Assembly (NCBI RefSeq): GCF_900156045.1
Contig: NZ_FTMX01000005.1
Span: 372,001 to 436,000, forward strand
Direction: 5' to 3'
Length of the DNA stretch: 64,000 nt
Source: Peribacillus simplex
GTDB lineage: Bacteria > Bacillota > Bacilli > Bacillales > DSM-1321
In this document: one piece after another, positions 36,085 to 45,110 of the stretch
Position numbering within the stretch: position 1 is the first letter of the stretch
Layout: every line of letters begins with the position of its first letter
The notes under the pieces: generated by a model
The model's database searches: none
What the model was told of the DNA's origin: nothing
What the model saw: the letters and a program-made list of their open reading frames with translations, nothing else
Made by a program: the position numbers and the translations under genes

Positions 36085-36235
36085 AAAATAAAGAGACCTC
36101 CGCCATATGATGGCAAAGGTCTCGCTAAGCACTAAATGAATTAGGGCCAATAAAGCCGGTGGATTTCCCACGTAATGACGACTTTATTTCAGGTTATCCC
36201 TGACGCTACTCCCCTTTACGGGAATAAAGAATATG
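36085..36235 (-). ncRNA. yybP-ykoY manganese riboswitch with terminator platform
   Basis: On the minus strand the region shows the conserved 5' core AAAGGGGAGUAGC, followed by a G-U-C-A-G-G-G-A-U-A-A-C-C arm, a variable middle arm, C-C-G-G-C-U-U-U-A-U-U-G-G-C-C and a 3' core G-C-G-A-G-A-C-C-U-U-U-G-C-C. The 3' end pairs into a hairpin (36093-36123, GAGACCT/AGGTCTC) followed by T-rich sequence, an intrinsic terminator. With Mn2+ bound, the aptamer should block this hairpin and allow expression of the TerC exporter. Confidence 0.9.
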
Positions 36236-36372
36236 TAATTCTTTTAATATCTTTTCATTAGGAAACTACTAAGAAAAAATATCACTCATTCAGTATACCA
36301 AAAATACAAATAAAATAAAGAAAAAAATAAGAGATAGGAACAATATTCGTGAACTTAACCTTGCCCAAATCC

Positions 36373-37875
36373 TTACAACGGATGATTTTTGTCAATCATC
36401 CTTTCTAGATATTGGCATAATTCGTTTCCTAGGTTCGGGATATCGCTCAAATCCTTCCCCCATAGATATTGATTACTTAAGATGGCCTCTATCAATTGTC
36501 TAAGCGGGATTTCTCCCTGATCATAACGAAGCCATTGTTCCTTGAAAAATTCAATTGTCTTTATATCATCTTTAACGACATAAACTTTTCCCGCAAAGCT
36601 TTTACCCATATAACTCCCCTTCACTTCGTGAACCTTATAAAATCGGATCAGGGCCGAAAAACCTCGTACGATACATTCAGGCAGCCTGCCTTGCGCCTTA
36701 TGATATTCCTCTAAGGTCGGCAGGAGACGAACCTTGAACTTCGAAATGCTATTCAGCGAAATATCGGCCAGGAGATGATGTACAAAAGGATTCTTAAATC
36801 GCTCAAGAACACTTTCCCCATATAACATCATCTCTTTTTGATCAAAAGGTAATGAAGGAATTATTTCCTTTTCGATGGCATTGTTCAGAAATTGGTTGAA
36901 TTCCGGATGATCGATTGCCTGTTTTACTTCTTCCATTCCAGATAAAATCCCTAAAGGAGCCATCAAGGTATGTGAACCATTAAGAATCCGTACCTTCCTC
37001 ATTTGATAAGGTGTTAAATCTTTTACCCAACGCACATTTAAGCCGGACTGTTGTAAAGGTAGACGTTGATCAATACAAGGGTCACCTTCAATAGCCCATA
37101 AATGATAGGGTTCTGCCGTATTTAGCAGAGTATCCTTATATCCCCATGCCGTAAATAGTTTTTCCGACTCATTGGCTGGGAATCCTGTAACGATACGGTC
37201 TACAAGCGAGTTTAGGAATAGGTTGTCCCGGTCCACCCACTCCATGAATGGCTTTGGTAAATCCCAATCCCTGCTATGCTTAAGAACACATTGTTTCAAT
37301 GAATCACCATTTCTCTCTAAAAGCTCACATGGCAGCATGATCAGTCCTTTTTTCGCATCTCCGTTGAAATGGAGATAACGATGATACAAAAAAGCAGTTA
37401 GTTTTCCTGGAAAAGATTCAATTGGCTTTCCTTCTTCCAAAGGAATCGGCTGGTATTTGAGCCCCGCTTCAGTCGTGTTGGAAACTACAAATTCCAATTC
37501 AGGATTTTCTGATAATGCTAAAAAATCCACCCATTCTTCATATGGATCAATTACCTTCGAAAAAACGGAAATGATCTCCGTTTGTTCCACTTCCTCCCCT
37601 TGGTGCAAACCACGTAACATTAATGTATACAGTCCATCTTGCCGTTTCATCTCCTCTATTTTCCTTTTTCCGGCGGGACGAGGCTGGGTAACTGCAATAC
37701 TTCCCATGAAATGACCTTGTTTATTACATTCATGAATCATCCAATCAAAGAAGCCTCGAAGAAAATTCCCCTCCCCAATCTGCAATACTTTTATGGGAAA
37801 ATCCAACATATGTGGATATTGGACAGCTTTTATATCCTTACTCAAACTCTTTAGTTGACTTTTATTTATGTTCAT
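36373..37875 (-). CDS. uxaB: Tagaturonate reductase (altronate oxidoreductase)
   Basis: 500 residues from the ATG at 37875. Polyol-specific long-chain dehydrogenase: V-L-Q-I-G-E-G-N-F-L-R-G-F for NAD(H), V-D-R-I-V-T-G-F-P, and the catalytic K-x5-N-x2-H motif, visible as K-V-R-I-L-N-G-S-H-T. It reduces D-tagaturonate to D-altronate. Last gene of the uxaA-dehydrogenase-uxaB unit. The alternative, fructuronate reductase (UxuB of the E. coli type), is less likely because an SDR-type uxuB lies elsewhere in the island. Confidence 0.88.
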   Translation of the reverse strand: MNINKSQLKSLSKDIKAVQYPHMLDFPIKVLQIGEGNFLRGFFDWMIHECNKQGHFMGSIAVTQPRPAGKRKIEEMKRQDGLYTLMLRGLHQGEEVEQTEIISVFSKVIDPYEEWVDFLALSENPELEFVVSNTTEAGLKYQPIPLEEGKPIESFPGKLTAFLYHRYLHFNGDAKKGLIMLPCELLERNGDSLKQCVLKHSRDWDLPKPFMEWVDRDNLFLNSLVDRIVTGFPANESEKLFTAWGYKDTLLNTAEPYHLWAIEGDPCIDQRLPLQQSGLNVRWVKDLTPYQMRKVRILNGSHTLMAPLGILSGMEEVKQAIDHPEFNQFLNNAIEKEIIPSLPFDQKEMMLYGESVLERFKNPFVHHLLADISLNSISKFKVRLLPTLEEYHKAQGRLPECIVRGFSALIRFYKVHEVKGSYMGKSFAGKVYVVKDDIKTIEFFKEQWLRYDQGEIPLRQLIEAILSNQYLWGKDLSDIPNLGNELCQYLERMIDKNHPL

Positions 37876-37957
37876 GATCAAAGAACCCCTTTCTTATTGA
37901 AATATCCAATTCGGAGTGCAATTAAAGAGGTTGCCCTTACGAGAGCATACCTAATGC

Positions 37958-38971
37958 TTATATTTCGACAATAGCCTTGATCACTTTAGCTTCAGGAGTT
38001 AACCACCCTTCAAACTGATTGATCATTTCATCCAAATGTGTGCGGTGTGTAATATACTGGCCCATATCCAGCTTGTCATTCTTCAGCGTATTCACGACAT
38101 AATCAAAGTCTTCCCTTGTTGCATTACGGCTTCCCATTAATGTAAGCTCTTTACTGTGGAATTCAGGATCATTAAAGGTAATATCCGCTTTAACTAAACC
38201 AACATAAATCAGCCTTCCGCCGTGAGCAGGATATTTAAATGAATCCATCATTGACTTAGCATTACCTGTCGCATCAAAAACCACGCTTGGCATATCTCCA
38301 TTCGTCAATTGGACTAATTTCTCTATTGGATTCTCCAAAACGTTCAAAGTGTAATCGACATTTGCCCATTTGCCAGCAAACGCAAGGCGTTCATCATTTA
38401 CATCCATTGCGATCACCTTCGCACCCTGTTCTTTAGCGAATGCCATGACTCCCAAGCCAATTGGACCAGCACCAATTACCAGTGCAAATTCCCCTTTATG
38501 AATAGCAGCGCGCCTAACTGCGTGAGCCCCTATACTTAAAGGCTCTATCATTGCGGATTGGTCAAGTGTAAGACCTTCTGTTCTCACCAAATGATTATAA
38601 GGCACCGTCATCCACTCACTCATGCCTCCTTCAGCATGAACACCCAAAACTTTCATATCCGTACAGCAGTTCGTTTTTCCACTCCTGCAAGCCAGGCATT
38701 TTCCACATTCCATATAGGGGATGATCGATACTTGATCTCCGACATTCAGCCCAGATTCATTCTCCGGTATGGATTCAATATAACCGGATAATTCATGTCC
38801 AAGTATTCGAGGATAGCTAAAAAAGGGTTGGTTACCACCATAGGCATGAATATCCGTACCGCATATTCCTATGCGGCGGACACGAATCAAAGCTTCTCCT
38901 GAGTTTGGAACCGGTTTTTCCGACTCGATCATCTTAAATTCAAAAGGTTGTTCACAAACAATACTTTTCAC
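37958..38971 (-). CDS. Zinc-dependent L-galactonate 5-dehydrogenase-like MDR enzyme
   Basis: 337 residues, GTG start with AAGGAG upstream. MDR alcohol dehydrogenase: catalytic zinc ligands Cys37 in G-I-C-G-T-D and His59-Glu60 in G-H-E, structural zinc C-G-K-C-x2-C-x7-C, and Rossmann G-A-G-P-I-G-L-G. It resembles E. coli LgoD (YjjN), which oxidises L-galactonate to D-tagaturonate. Sitting between uxaA and uxaB, the product would be the substrate of the next enzyme, which supports this reading; it remains an inference. Confidence 0.8.
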   Translation of the reverse strand: MKSIVCEQPFEFKMIESEKPVPNSGEALIRVRRIGICGTDIHAYGGNQPFFSYPRILGHELSGYIESIPENESGLNVGDQVSIIPYMECGKCLACRSGKTNCCTDMKVLGVHAEGGMSEWMTVPYNHLVRTEGLTLDQSAMIEPLSIGAHAVRRAAIHKGEFALVIGAGPIGLGVMAFAKEQGAKVIAMDVNDERLAFAGKWANVDYTLNVLENPIEKLVQLTNGDMPSVVFDATGNAKSMMDSFKYPAHGGRLIYVGLVKADITFNDPEFHSKELTLMGSRNATREDFDYVVNTLKNDKLDMGQYITHRTHLDEMINQFEGWLTPEAKVIKAIVEI

Positions 38972-39015
38972 TGAATAACACTCCTTTTTAATAACTTAAT
39001 AGATATGTACACCTG

Positions 39016-40521
39016 TTAGAGAATGACGCCTTCTTTAAAAATGCTTATCTCCCTAAAACCGAATTTTTCATTATTCGTTTGCTTTTTACCAGATGAAAGT
39101 TCAAGAATGTATTGGAATAAATCTTCCTTTAATTCCTCGATCTTTCGACCTTCAATCAACTGCCCTGCATTATAATCAATCCAGTGTTTTTTACGATTGG
39201 CTAAATCTGAATTCGTTGCTATTTTCACAGTTGGCACCGGTCCGCCAAATGGTGTACCCCTTCCCGTAGTGAACAAAACGATATGTGCACCCGCTGCTGC
39301 CAAAGCCGTCACCGAAATCAGGTCATTTCCAGGAGAATTGATTAAATTCAAACCATGCTTCACTACCCGTTCACCATATGGGCTAACATCCACTACAGTG
39401 GCATGGCCGCCTTTTTGCGTGCACCCAAGTGATTTTTCCTCCAGCGTACTTATGCCGCCTTCCTTGTTTCCAGGTGAAGGGTTTTCATAAATTTCCTGAT
39501 CATGGCGAATGAAATACTGTTTGAAATCATTAATAAGGCCAACGATTTTATTAAAGGTTTCTTCATCTCTTGCCCTGTTCATCAATATCGTTTCCGCTCC
39601 AAACATCTCAGGAACCTCTGTCAATATCGAGGTACCTCCATTGTCTACAATAAGGTCGGAAACAGCACCAACCAATGGATTAGCGGTAATGCCTGAAAAA
39701 CCATCAGAACCCCCGCACTTCAAGCCTATTTTCAGCTTTGAAACCGGTACGGGCGTGCGTACGAACCCTTCCGCATACTCCACTAATTCTCCCATCAAAC
39801 GTAAGCCGCTCTCCAATTCATCTTGAACCTCCTGGGCTTTTAAAAATTTAATGCGATTTGGAGGAAATTCACCAATGACATCTTTAAATGCTTCGATTTG
39901 ATTGTTCTCACATCCTAATCCTACAACTAAAACCCCTGCTGCATTTGGATGTTGAGCCAAGGCAGCCAAAAGATTCTGTGTATGGGTCAAATCATCTCCC
40001 AATTGAGAACAACCGTATGGGTGCGAAAAGTGAAGAACCCCATCTATTTGTCGATCTTTAAACTGCTCATTTCCCATTTTAGCGAGAACTTCACATGTTT
40101 TATTGATGCAACCAACCGTGTTGATGATCCAGATTTCATTACGGATACCCACTTCCCCATTTTCACGGATATATCCTTGGAAGGTATGAATTTGACTTGG
40201 CTCATTTGTATTTTGACTGCTAGGTTGATAGGAATAATCCAATATACCATGCAAACCGGATGCTAGATTATGAGTGTGAACCCAATCGCCGATGGAGATA
40301 TCTTCTTTAGCTTTTCCGATCGAGTAGCCGAATTTGATTACATCCTCTCCTCGGTTTACCGGTTTCACTAACATTTTATGCCCTTTAGGAATGTCATCAC
40401 TTGCCTTGATATGGATCATTCCCCTGTCTTCCGTTTGAATCTGGAGGCTCTGTCCTTTATGAATTCCCTCCAAGGAAATAACAACATCATCATTTGAATG
40501 CAATTGAACAAATTTATTCAT
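39016..40521 (-). CDS. uxaA: Altronate dehydratase
   Basis: 501 residues, full UxaA: N-terminal SAF domain (about 1-75), then the dehydratase body with V-G-I-R-N-E-I-W-I-I, H-P-Y-G-C-S-Q-L-G-D-D, V-L-V-V-G-L-G-C-E-N-N, L-K-C-G-G-S-D-G-F-S-G and G-N-K-E-G-G-I-S-T-L-E-E-K-S-L-G-C. It removes water from D-altronate to give 2-keto-3-deoxygluconate. First gene of a three-gene minus-strand unit, divergent from the AraC regulator with ~200 bp between. RBS AAGGAGGGG. Confidence 0.93.
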   Translation of the reverse strand: MNKFVQLHSNDDVVISLEGIHKGQSLQIQTEDRGMIHIKASDDIPKGHKMLVKPVNRGEDVIKFGYSIGKAKEDISIGDWVHTHNLASGLHGILDYSYQPSSQNTNEPSQIHTFQGYIRENGEVGIRNEIWIINTVGCINKTCEVLAKMGNEQFKDRQIDGVLHFSHPYGCSQLGDDLTHTQNLLAALAQHPNAAGVLVVGLGCENNQIEAFKDVIGEFPPNRIKFLKAQEVQDELESGLRLMGELVEYAEGFVRTPVPVSKLKIGLKCGGSDGFSGITANPLVGAVSDLIVDNGGTSILTEVPEMFGAETILMNRARDEETFNKIVGLINDFKQYFIRHDQEIYENPSPGNKEGGISTLEEKSLGCTQKGGHATVVDVSPYGERVVKHGLNLINSPGNDLISVTALAAAGAHIVLFTTGRGTPFGGPVPTVKIATNSDLANRKKHWIDYNAGQLIEGRKIEELKEDLFQYILELSSGKKQTNNEKFGFREISIFKEGVIL

Positions 40522-40718
40522 TTTGTCCCCTCCTTATCATGAGTGAAGACGTTCAAAACCAAACGTCAATCCATTCAGAAAGCCCTTTCATTTTTCGTGT
40601 GAATTTTTTAATTTTTAAATCTATTTTAATTTTAACATCAATTTTTGAAATATAAATTGCATATTTTGCTATAAATATACTCATTCTTGTTGTATTATAC
40701 TTTCAGGAGATGAACGAA

Positions 40719-41588
40719 ATGAAAAAAATTCATAATGCATTAAATCATGATTTACTCTTCCCATTTTCTTTTGTCTATCAGGATACGAAAAGTCCCCAGA
40801 ATGAATTGTCCGATCATATGCATGACTATTATGAAATTGTTTATGTTTATAACGGTAAGGGGACCTTTTTTATCGGTGATGTGTTTTATGATATGCAGCA
40901 AGGGGATGTATTTTTGATCCCTAATAATACGATTCATAGGGCTTTACCCAATAAGGACGACCCTGTTACCTCCACCATTATCTTTTTCAGTCCCACATTG
41001 ATATACAAAGATATGGTTGATGATTCTTTTTCATATTTACATTTGTTTGACCTGACAAAAAAGAGTAAGAATTATAAAATATCATTGCCGCAAAAGAAAC
41101 AAGAAAAGATGGAGGAACAGCTACAACTCATCCTGCAAGAAACATCTAGCCAATCAATTGGCTCGAGGCATGCTTGTTTGCTGACCGTTCATCAAATCAT
41201 ACTTGATTTATACCGTACTCGGATAAATGGCAAAGAAGATTTACCAGAGGGCAATAGCTATAGTTCAGAATGGATCAAAGATATTTTAATCTATATCAAT
41301 GAACATATCGATGAAGCATTGACTTTGACGACTCTTGCACAAAAAGCTTTGGTCAGTCCCGCTCATTTCAGCAGAGTTTTTAAGGAAACGACTGGAATTG
41401 GCTTAATAGTATATTTAAATACGAAAAGAATCATCAAGGCAAAGGAACTTTTACTGGAAACGAATCACACCATTGCTCATATTGCTGAAATGTGCGGTTT
41501 TGAAAGCATGCCCCAATTTTTTCGCACCTTTAAAAAATACAATGAAAAGACGCCAGCAACATTTCGAAAAGAAAATCGGATGCGGTAA
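40719..41588 (+). CDS. AraC-family transcriptional regulator
   Basis: 289 residues from the ATG at 40719, nine bases after AGGAG. N-terminal cupin-like sensor (about 20-110; H-M-H-D-Y-Y-E-I-V-Y-V, G-D-V-F-L-I-P-N-N-T-I-H-R) and two C-terminal helix-turn-helix motifs (about 190-285; L-T-T-L-A-Q-K-A-L-V-S-P-A-H-F-S-R-V-F-K and I-A-H-I-A-E-M-C-G-F). Divergent from uxaA, so it probably senses a sugar acid and controls uxaA-dehydrogenase-uxaB. Confidence 0.9.
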   Translation: MKKIHNALNHDLLFPFSFVYQDTKSPQNELSDHMHDYYEIVYVYNGKGTFFIGDVFYDMQQGDVFLIPNNTIHRALPNKDDPVTSTIIFFSPTLIYKDMVDDSFSYLHLFDLTKKSKNYKISLPQKKQEKMEEQLQLILQETSSQSIGSRHACLLTVHQIILDLYRTRINGKEDLPEGNSYSSEWIKDILIYINEHIDEALTLTTLAQKALVSPAHFSRVFKETTGIGLIVYLNTKRIIKAKELLLETNHTIAHIAEMCGFESMPQFFRTFKKYNEKTPATFRKENRMR

Positions 41589-41624
41589 GCATGCCTAGTA
41601 AACATGAAAAATATTAATTCATTA

Positions 41625-41673
41625 AAAATGGAAGTGTCTTCCCTTGATATTCCTTTGGGAGACACTTCCATTC
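41625..41673 (-). terminator. Hairpin between convergent AraC and MFS genes
   Basis: Long stem TGGAAGTGTCT (41629-41639 region) / AGACACTTCCA (41660-41670 region); five T follow on the minus strand, fewer on the plus strand. Likely ends the transporter transcript. Confidence 0.75.
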
Positions 41674-41687
41674 TAACAATCAATCTA

Positions 41688-42929
41688 TTACGCAGGCTTT
41701 ACTATCGGTCTAACAAAACGGATGACTGCAAGCGATGCAACGATGGCCAATCCACCTGCAAGCAAGAATGCAACTGTGTATGTGCCTGAGGTATCGACAA
41801 TATATCCTGTTAACGTCGGTCCGATGATTCCTGCTGTATTAGCCAAGAAATGCATAAACCCTCCAACAGATCCAACATTACCAGGGTCGACAACATCGTT
41901 GACGATTGCCCAGTAAATGGCACCAGTCAAATATAGGAAGAAGACGGAAAGTGCCACAAGCGTTACCGCACTGACCGTTGTGGATACAAGTCCGGCAAAA
42001 CCGATACATACCGCCGATAAGAACAAACATGTTACAAGCACGAGCTTACGTGAGAATAAAACACCTTTTTGAGCGAATTTTTTAGAGAAGAAATCCGACA
42101 CGAATCCACCCAGAGCAAGTCCGATGAATCCAAAAATCCAAGGAATCACAGTAATGATGCTCATATTTTCTACACTTAGGCCGCGTGCATCCACCAAATA
42201 GCTTGGGAACCAAGTTAAGAAAAAGAAGAGAATATAGTTGTAAGAAAAAAAGGCTAGAGCTGTAAATAAAACCGTTTTTTGTTTTAAATAAAAGGTGAAT
42301 TTCACCTTCCCTTCCGATGTTGCCGCTACATAAGATTTCCCCGTATGTTTCTGTTCTTTTGACTCTGCTGGTTTTTCTTTAACGAACTTCCACCAGCAAA
42401 TCGCCCATATAAGACCAATCACCATTATGGCAATGAAAGAAACTCTCCATCCATATGAGATGGCAATAAATCCAACAATCGGACCTGCTATGGCGCCGCC
42501 AAGCGGCGTCCCGCTATTCGTCAAACCAACGACAGATGCCCGTTGATTCGCTGGAAACCAGTTATTCACCATCTTATTGATGGTTGCCGAAAGAGGGCCT
42601 TCGCCCATACCAAACAAGATGCGGATGACGATCATACTGGCAAAGCCGACAGCCAATACAAGTGCACCACTGAATAAAGACCAAACGATCATCGCCACAA
42701 AAAGCGTAAGCTTTGCACCCCATTTATCGGACGCCATTCCACCAAGGAAATTAAATATGGCATAACCAACTGAAAAGCTACTAAAAATAATCCCCATCTG
42801 TGTTGCTGTTAAGGATAAATCATCTTGGATGAACGGAGCTGCAATGGACAGTGCAGATCGGTCCAGATAATTAATCACCCCTGCCAAGAACAAGAAAACG
42901 ATAACCATTCCTCTACCATTTGAAAACAT
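41688..42929 (-). CDS. MFS transporter, anion:cation symporter family (hexuronate/aldonate type)
   Basis: 413 residues, twelve membrane helices. Signature of the ACS family (ExuT, GudP, DgoT): V-I-N-Y-L-D-R-S-A-L-S-I-A-A-P in helix 1, S-V-G-Y-A-I-F-N-F-L-G-G-M-A-S-D-K-W-G-A-K after helix 2, G-M-G-E-G-P-L-S-A-T-I-N-K and N-S-G-T-P-L-G-G-A-I-A. It imports a sugar acid with protons. A KdgR-like operator and a cre-like palindrome lie just upstream and the KdgR-like gene precedes it, so it is induced with the island. Exact sugar acid unknown. Confidence 0.87.
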   Translation of the reverse strand: MFSNGRGMVIVFLFLAGVINYLDRSALSIAAPFIQDDLSLTATQMGIIFSSFSVGYAIFNFLGGMASDKWGAKLTLFVAMIVWSLFSGALVLAVGFASMIVIRILFGMGEGPLSATINKMVNNWFPANQRASVVGLTNSGTPLGGAIAGPIVGFIAISYGWRVSFIAIMVIGLIWAICWWKFVKEKPAESKEQKHTGKSYVAATSEGKVKFTFYLKQKTVLFTALAFFSYNYILFFFLTWFPSYLVDARGLSVENMSIITVIPWIFGFIGLALGGFVSDFFSKKFAQKGVLFSRKLVLVTCLFLSAVCIGFAGLVSTTVSAVTLVALSVFFLYLTGAIYWAIVNDVVDPGNVGSVGGFMHFLANTAGIIGPTLTGYIVDTSGTYTVAFLLAGGLAIVASLAVIRFVRPIVKPA

Positions 42930-42971
42930 AAAGTACCCCCCTATTCGTTTCTATAAATGCAGCAGCATCTT

Positions 42972-42985
42972 TGGAAACGTTTCCA
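42972..42985. promoter_or_regulatory. cre-like / LacI-family palindrome
   Basis: TGGAAACGTTTCCA, a perfect 14-bp palindrome with central CG, 43 bp upstream of the MFS gene. It differs from the CcpA cre consensus only at position 3 and its mirror, so catabolite repression by CcpA is the likely role. Confidence 0.6.
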
Positions 42986-43021
42986 TTTAATAACCAAGAG
43001 TAAAGCCTATATGACCTTTAA

Positions 43022-43035
43022 CTAAATCGGTTTAG
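43022..43035. promoter_or_regulatory. KdgR-like operator upstream of the MFS gene
   Basis: CTAAATCGGTTTAG, matching the CTAAAYCGRTTTAG palindromes found before kdgK. It lies between the LacI-type regulator and the transporter. Confidence 0.65.
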
Positions 43036-43087
43036 AATTCCCGTAAAAAAAGCGCTTTCTTTTTCACAGGAATTCTTACAACCGGTT

Positions 43088-44098
43088 CTAGCAGGAATTC
43101 CTTGCAAGCAAAGTCGGTGTCAAGCGATGAACGCTTGTATCCTCTTTTCCTGTTTTATTGATTTGACTAAGCAGTAACTCTGCTGCCAAGTTGGCCATTT
43201 CAATGGCTGGCTGATTAACCGTTGTGATGGTCGGTGTATAGAAACTGGCATAGGGTACATCATCGATTCCTATTACCGCTATGTCATCAGGTATACTGAT
43301 TTCGTGCTGTTTCATATAACGCAACACTTCATTAAGTACGATATCATTTCCTGCCAATATGGCGCGAGGCGGCTTTTCCAATTCGAAAAATTCTGAAAGC
43401 GCAACCGGAATTTCATCTGCGTTCACTGTTTTAATATATTCTGAATTGAATGGTATCCCATGTGACGCGAGGGAATCCTTGTACCCTTGAATCCGTTCGA
43501 TACGGGGACTGATATCGCGTATGATTGAAGTGGTTATGATTGCAATGGTTTCATAACCCTTTTCAATAAACCTGTCGATCGCTAATTTGGAAGCAAGGTG
43601 ATTATCGAGCATGACAGTTGCAATATCCAATTCTTCGATCGTCCTATCCATGAATACAATCGGGAAATGATCACTCTTCATACGTTGATATAAATCAAGA
43701 TTGTCCCCTGTGGGGAAAATGATGATCCCATCCACTTGTTTAGCTCTTAGCATTTCAATATAATTCTTTTCCTTTTCAGGATTGTCATCTGCATTGCATA
43801 CGATAATATGGAACCCTTGTTCGTAAAAGTAGTTTTCTATAGCTCTAATAACTTGCGTTGAAAACGTATGAAGGATATTGGCAACCACTACCCCAACGGT
43901 AAAAGTGGATTTTTGCTTTAAACTGCGTGCTATTATATTAGGCTGATAGTTTAACTCTTCTATTGTTTCTTCAATCTTTTTCCTGGTTTTTTCACTCATA
44001 TATTCGTAACGTTTGTTAAGGTATTGGGAAACTGTGCTTTTAGATACTTTAGCGTGATTGGCGACATCAGTAATTGTAATGGTTTTCAATTCATTCAT
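43088..44098 (-). CDS. LacI-family regulator, KdgR-like
   Basis: 336 residues: LacI DNA-binding domain at 6-60 (I-T-D-V-A-N-H-A-K-V-S-K-S-T-V-S-Q-Y-L-N; hinge helix I-A-R-S-L-K-Q-K-S-T) and a periplasmic-binding-protein-like sensor domain. The long R-Y-E-Y-M-S-E insert after helix 3 is typical of KdgR. It would repress the island until KDG or a related acid binds. Predicted sites are the CTAAAYCGRTTTAG palindromes before kdgK and the MFS gene. RBS is poor; a TTG at 44089 is an alternative start. Confidence 0.87.
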   Translation of the reverse strand: MNELKTITITDVANHAKVSKSTVSQYLNKRYEYMSEKTRKKIEETIEELNYQPNIIARSLKQKSTFTVGVVVANILHTFSTQVIRAIENYFYEQGFHIIVCNADDNPEKEKNYIEMLRAKQVDGIIIFPTGDNLDLYQRMKSDHFPIVFMDRTIEELDIATVMLDNHLASKLAIDRFIEKGYETIAIITTSIIRDISPRIERIQGYKDSLASHGIPFNSEYIKTVNADEIPVALSEFFELEKPPRAILAGNDIVLNEVLRYMKQHEISIPDDIAVIGIDDVPYASFYTPTITTVNQPAIEMANLAAELLLSQINKTGKEDTSVHRLTPTLLARNSC

Positions 44099-44273
44099 TC
44101 CTGTCGTATGGTTTCAAATCTCTAATACCAAAATGGCTTAGATATATAAGGAATATTCTAATATAATAAGGAAAGCTTTACAATCACCTTCTGATGCAGT
44201 AAAAAGTCAATTTCCCATACCGTGGAACAAATTTAATCACGGTCACTTGTTTACCTTTTTATTGGACCTGAAT

Positions 44274-45110
44274 TCAGACACCTGAGTATGCCATGAAACC
44301 ACCATCGACTGGTACCGTAATTCCTGTGACAAAGCCCGAATAGGATTCATCAACGAGCCAAAGCAAGGTACCAAGTAAATCTTCAGGCTGCCCAAAGCGC
44401 TTCATAGGTGTTGAAGTAATGATTTTATTAGATCTTGCCGTCAGGCTGCCATCTTCATTAAGCAGAAGATCCCGATTTTGCTTCGTTAAAAAGAATCCTG
44501 GAGCAATGGCATTCACCCGTAAACCTTCCTCGGCAAAATGAACAGCCATCCACATGGTAAAATTATTTATTGAAGCTTTGGCAGCACTATATGCTGGTAC
44601 TTTAGTCATTGGAGAGTAGGCGCTCATGGAAGATACATTTACTATGACTGGTGCTTCCACTTGCAATAACTCTTTCCCAAAAACCTGACTGGCCAAAAAT
44701 GTACCGGTGAAATTACTGGCAAAAACCTGGGAGAAACCATCTTCATCCAAATCAAAAAAGGATTTTCCTTCTGCTTCTTCCCCATATTTCTCTGGAGCTG
44801 TAATGGCATCAGGGTGATTGCCTCCTGCACCATTTATTAATAGATCCACTCTTCCGAACGATTCTATTATTTTCCCTTTTGCATTTTCCAATGAGGTTCT
44901 ATCCAAAACGTCTGCCGCGATGGATATCGCAGTACCCCCAGTTTGTTCAATGAGTTCGACCACTTCTTGCCCTTTTTCCGCCGTTCTGTTCAATATGGCT
45001 ATCTTGACACCATGACGGGCCAATTCCACCGCCATTTTAGAACATAAAACACCGCTGCCTCCAGTGATCACTGCCACCCTGTTCGATAAGTTTTCATGAA
45101 TGGGAATCAT
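44274..45110 (-). CDS. uxuB: SDR-type D-mannonate oxidoreductase (fructuronate reductase)
   Basis: 278 residues, short-chain dehydrogenase: V-A-V-I-T-G-G-S-G-V-L-C near 12-23, N-G-A-G-G-N, Ser in V-N-V-S-S-M-S-A, and Y-S-A-A-K for catalysis. It matches the Bacillus-type UxuB (YjmF), which reduces D-fructuronate to D-mannonate. Its ATG overlaps the uxuA stop codon (ATGA), so the two are translationally coupled. Last gene of the six-gene operon. Confidence 0.88.
   Translation of the reverse strand: MIPIHENLSNRVAVITGGSGVLCSKMAVELARHGVKIAILNRTAEKGQEVVELIEQTGGTAISIAADVLDRTSLENAKGKIIESFGRVDLLINGAGGNHPDAITAPEKYGEEAEGKSFFDLDEDGFSQVFASNFTGTFLASQVFGKELLQVEAPVIVNVSSMSAYSPMTKVPAYSAAKASINNFTMWMAVHFAEEGLRVNAIAPGFFLTKQNRDLLLNEDGSLTARSNKIITSTPMKRFGQPEDLLGTLLWLVDESYSGFVTGITVPVDGGFMAYSGV

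Noticed and set aside
40560-40590. cre-like sequence AGAAAGCCCTTTCA upstream of uxaA
   Set aside because: The obligatory central CG is CC here, so it does not fit the CcpA site well enough.
43048-43063. AAAGCGCTTTCT as a second cre before the MFS gene
   Set aside because: Has the central CG but lacks the outer TG/CA bases; kept out in favour of the better palindrome at 42972.
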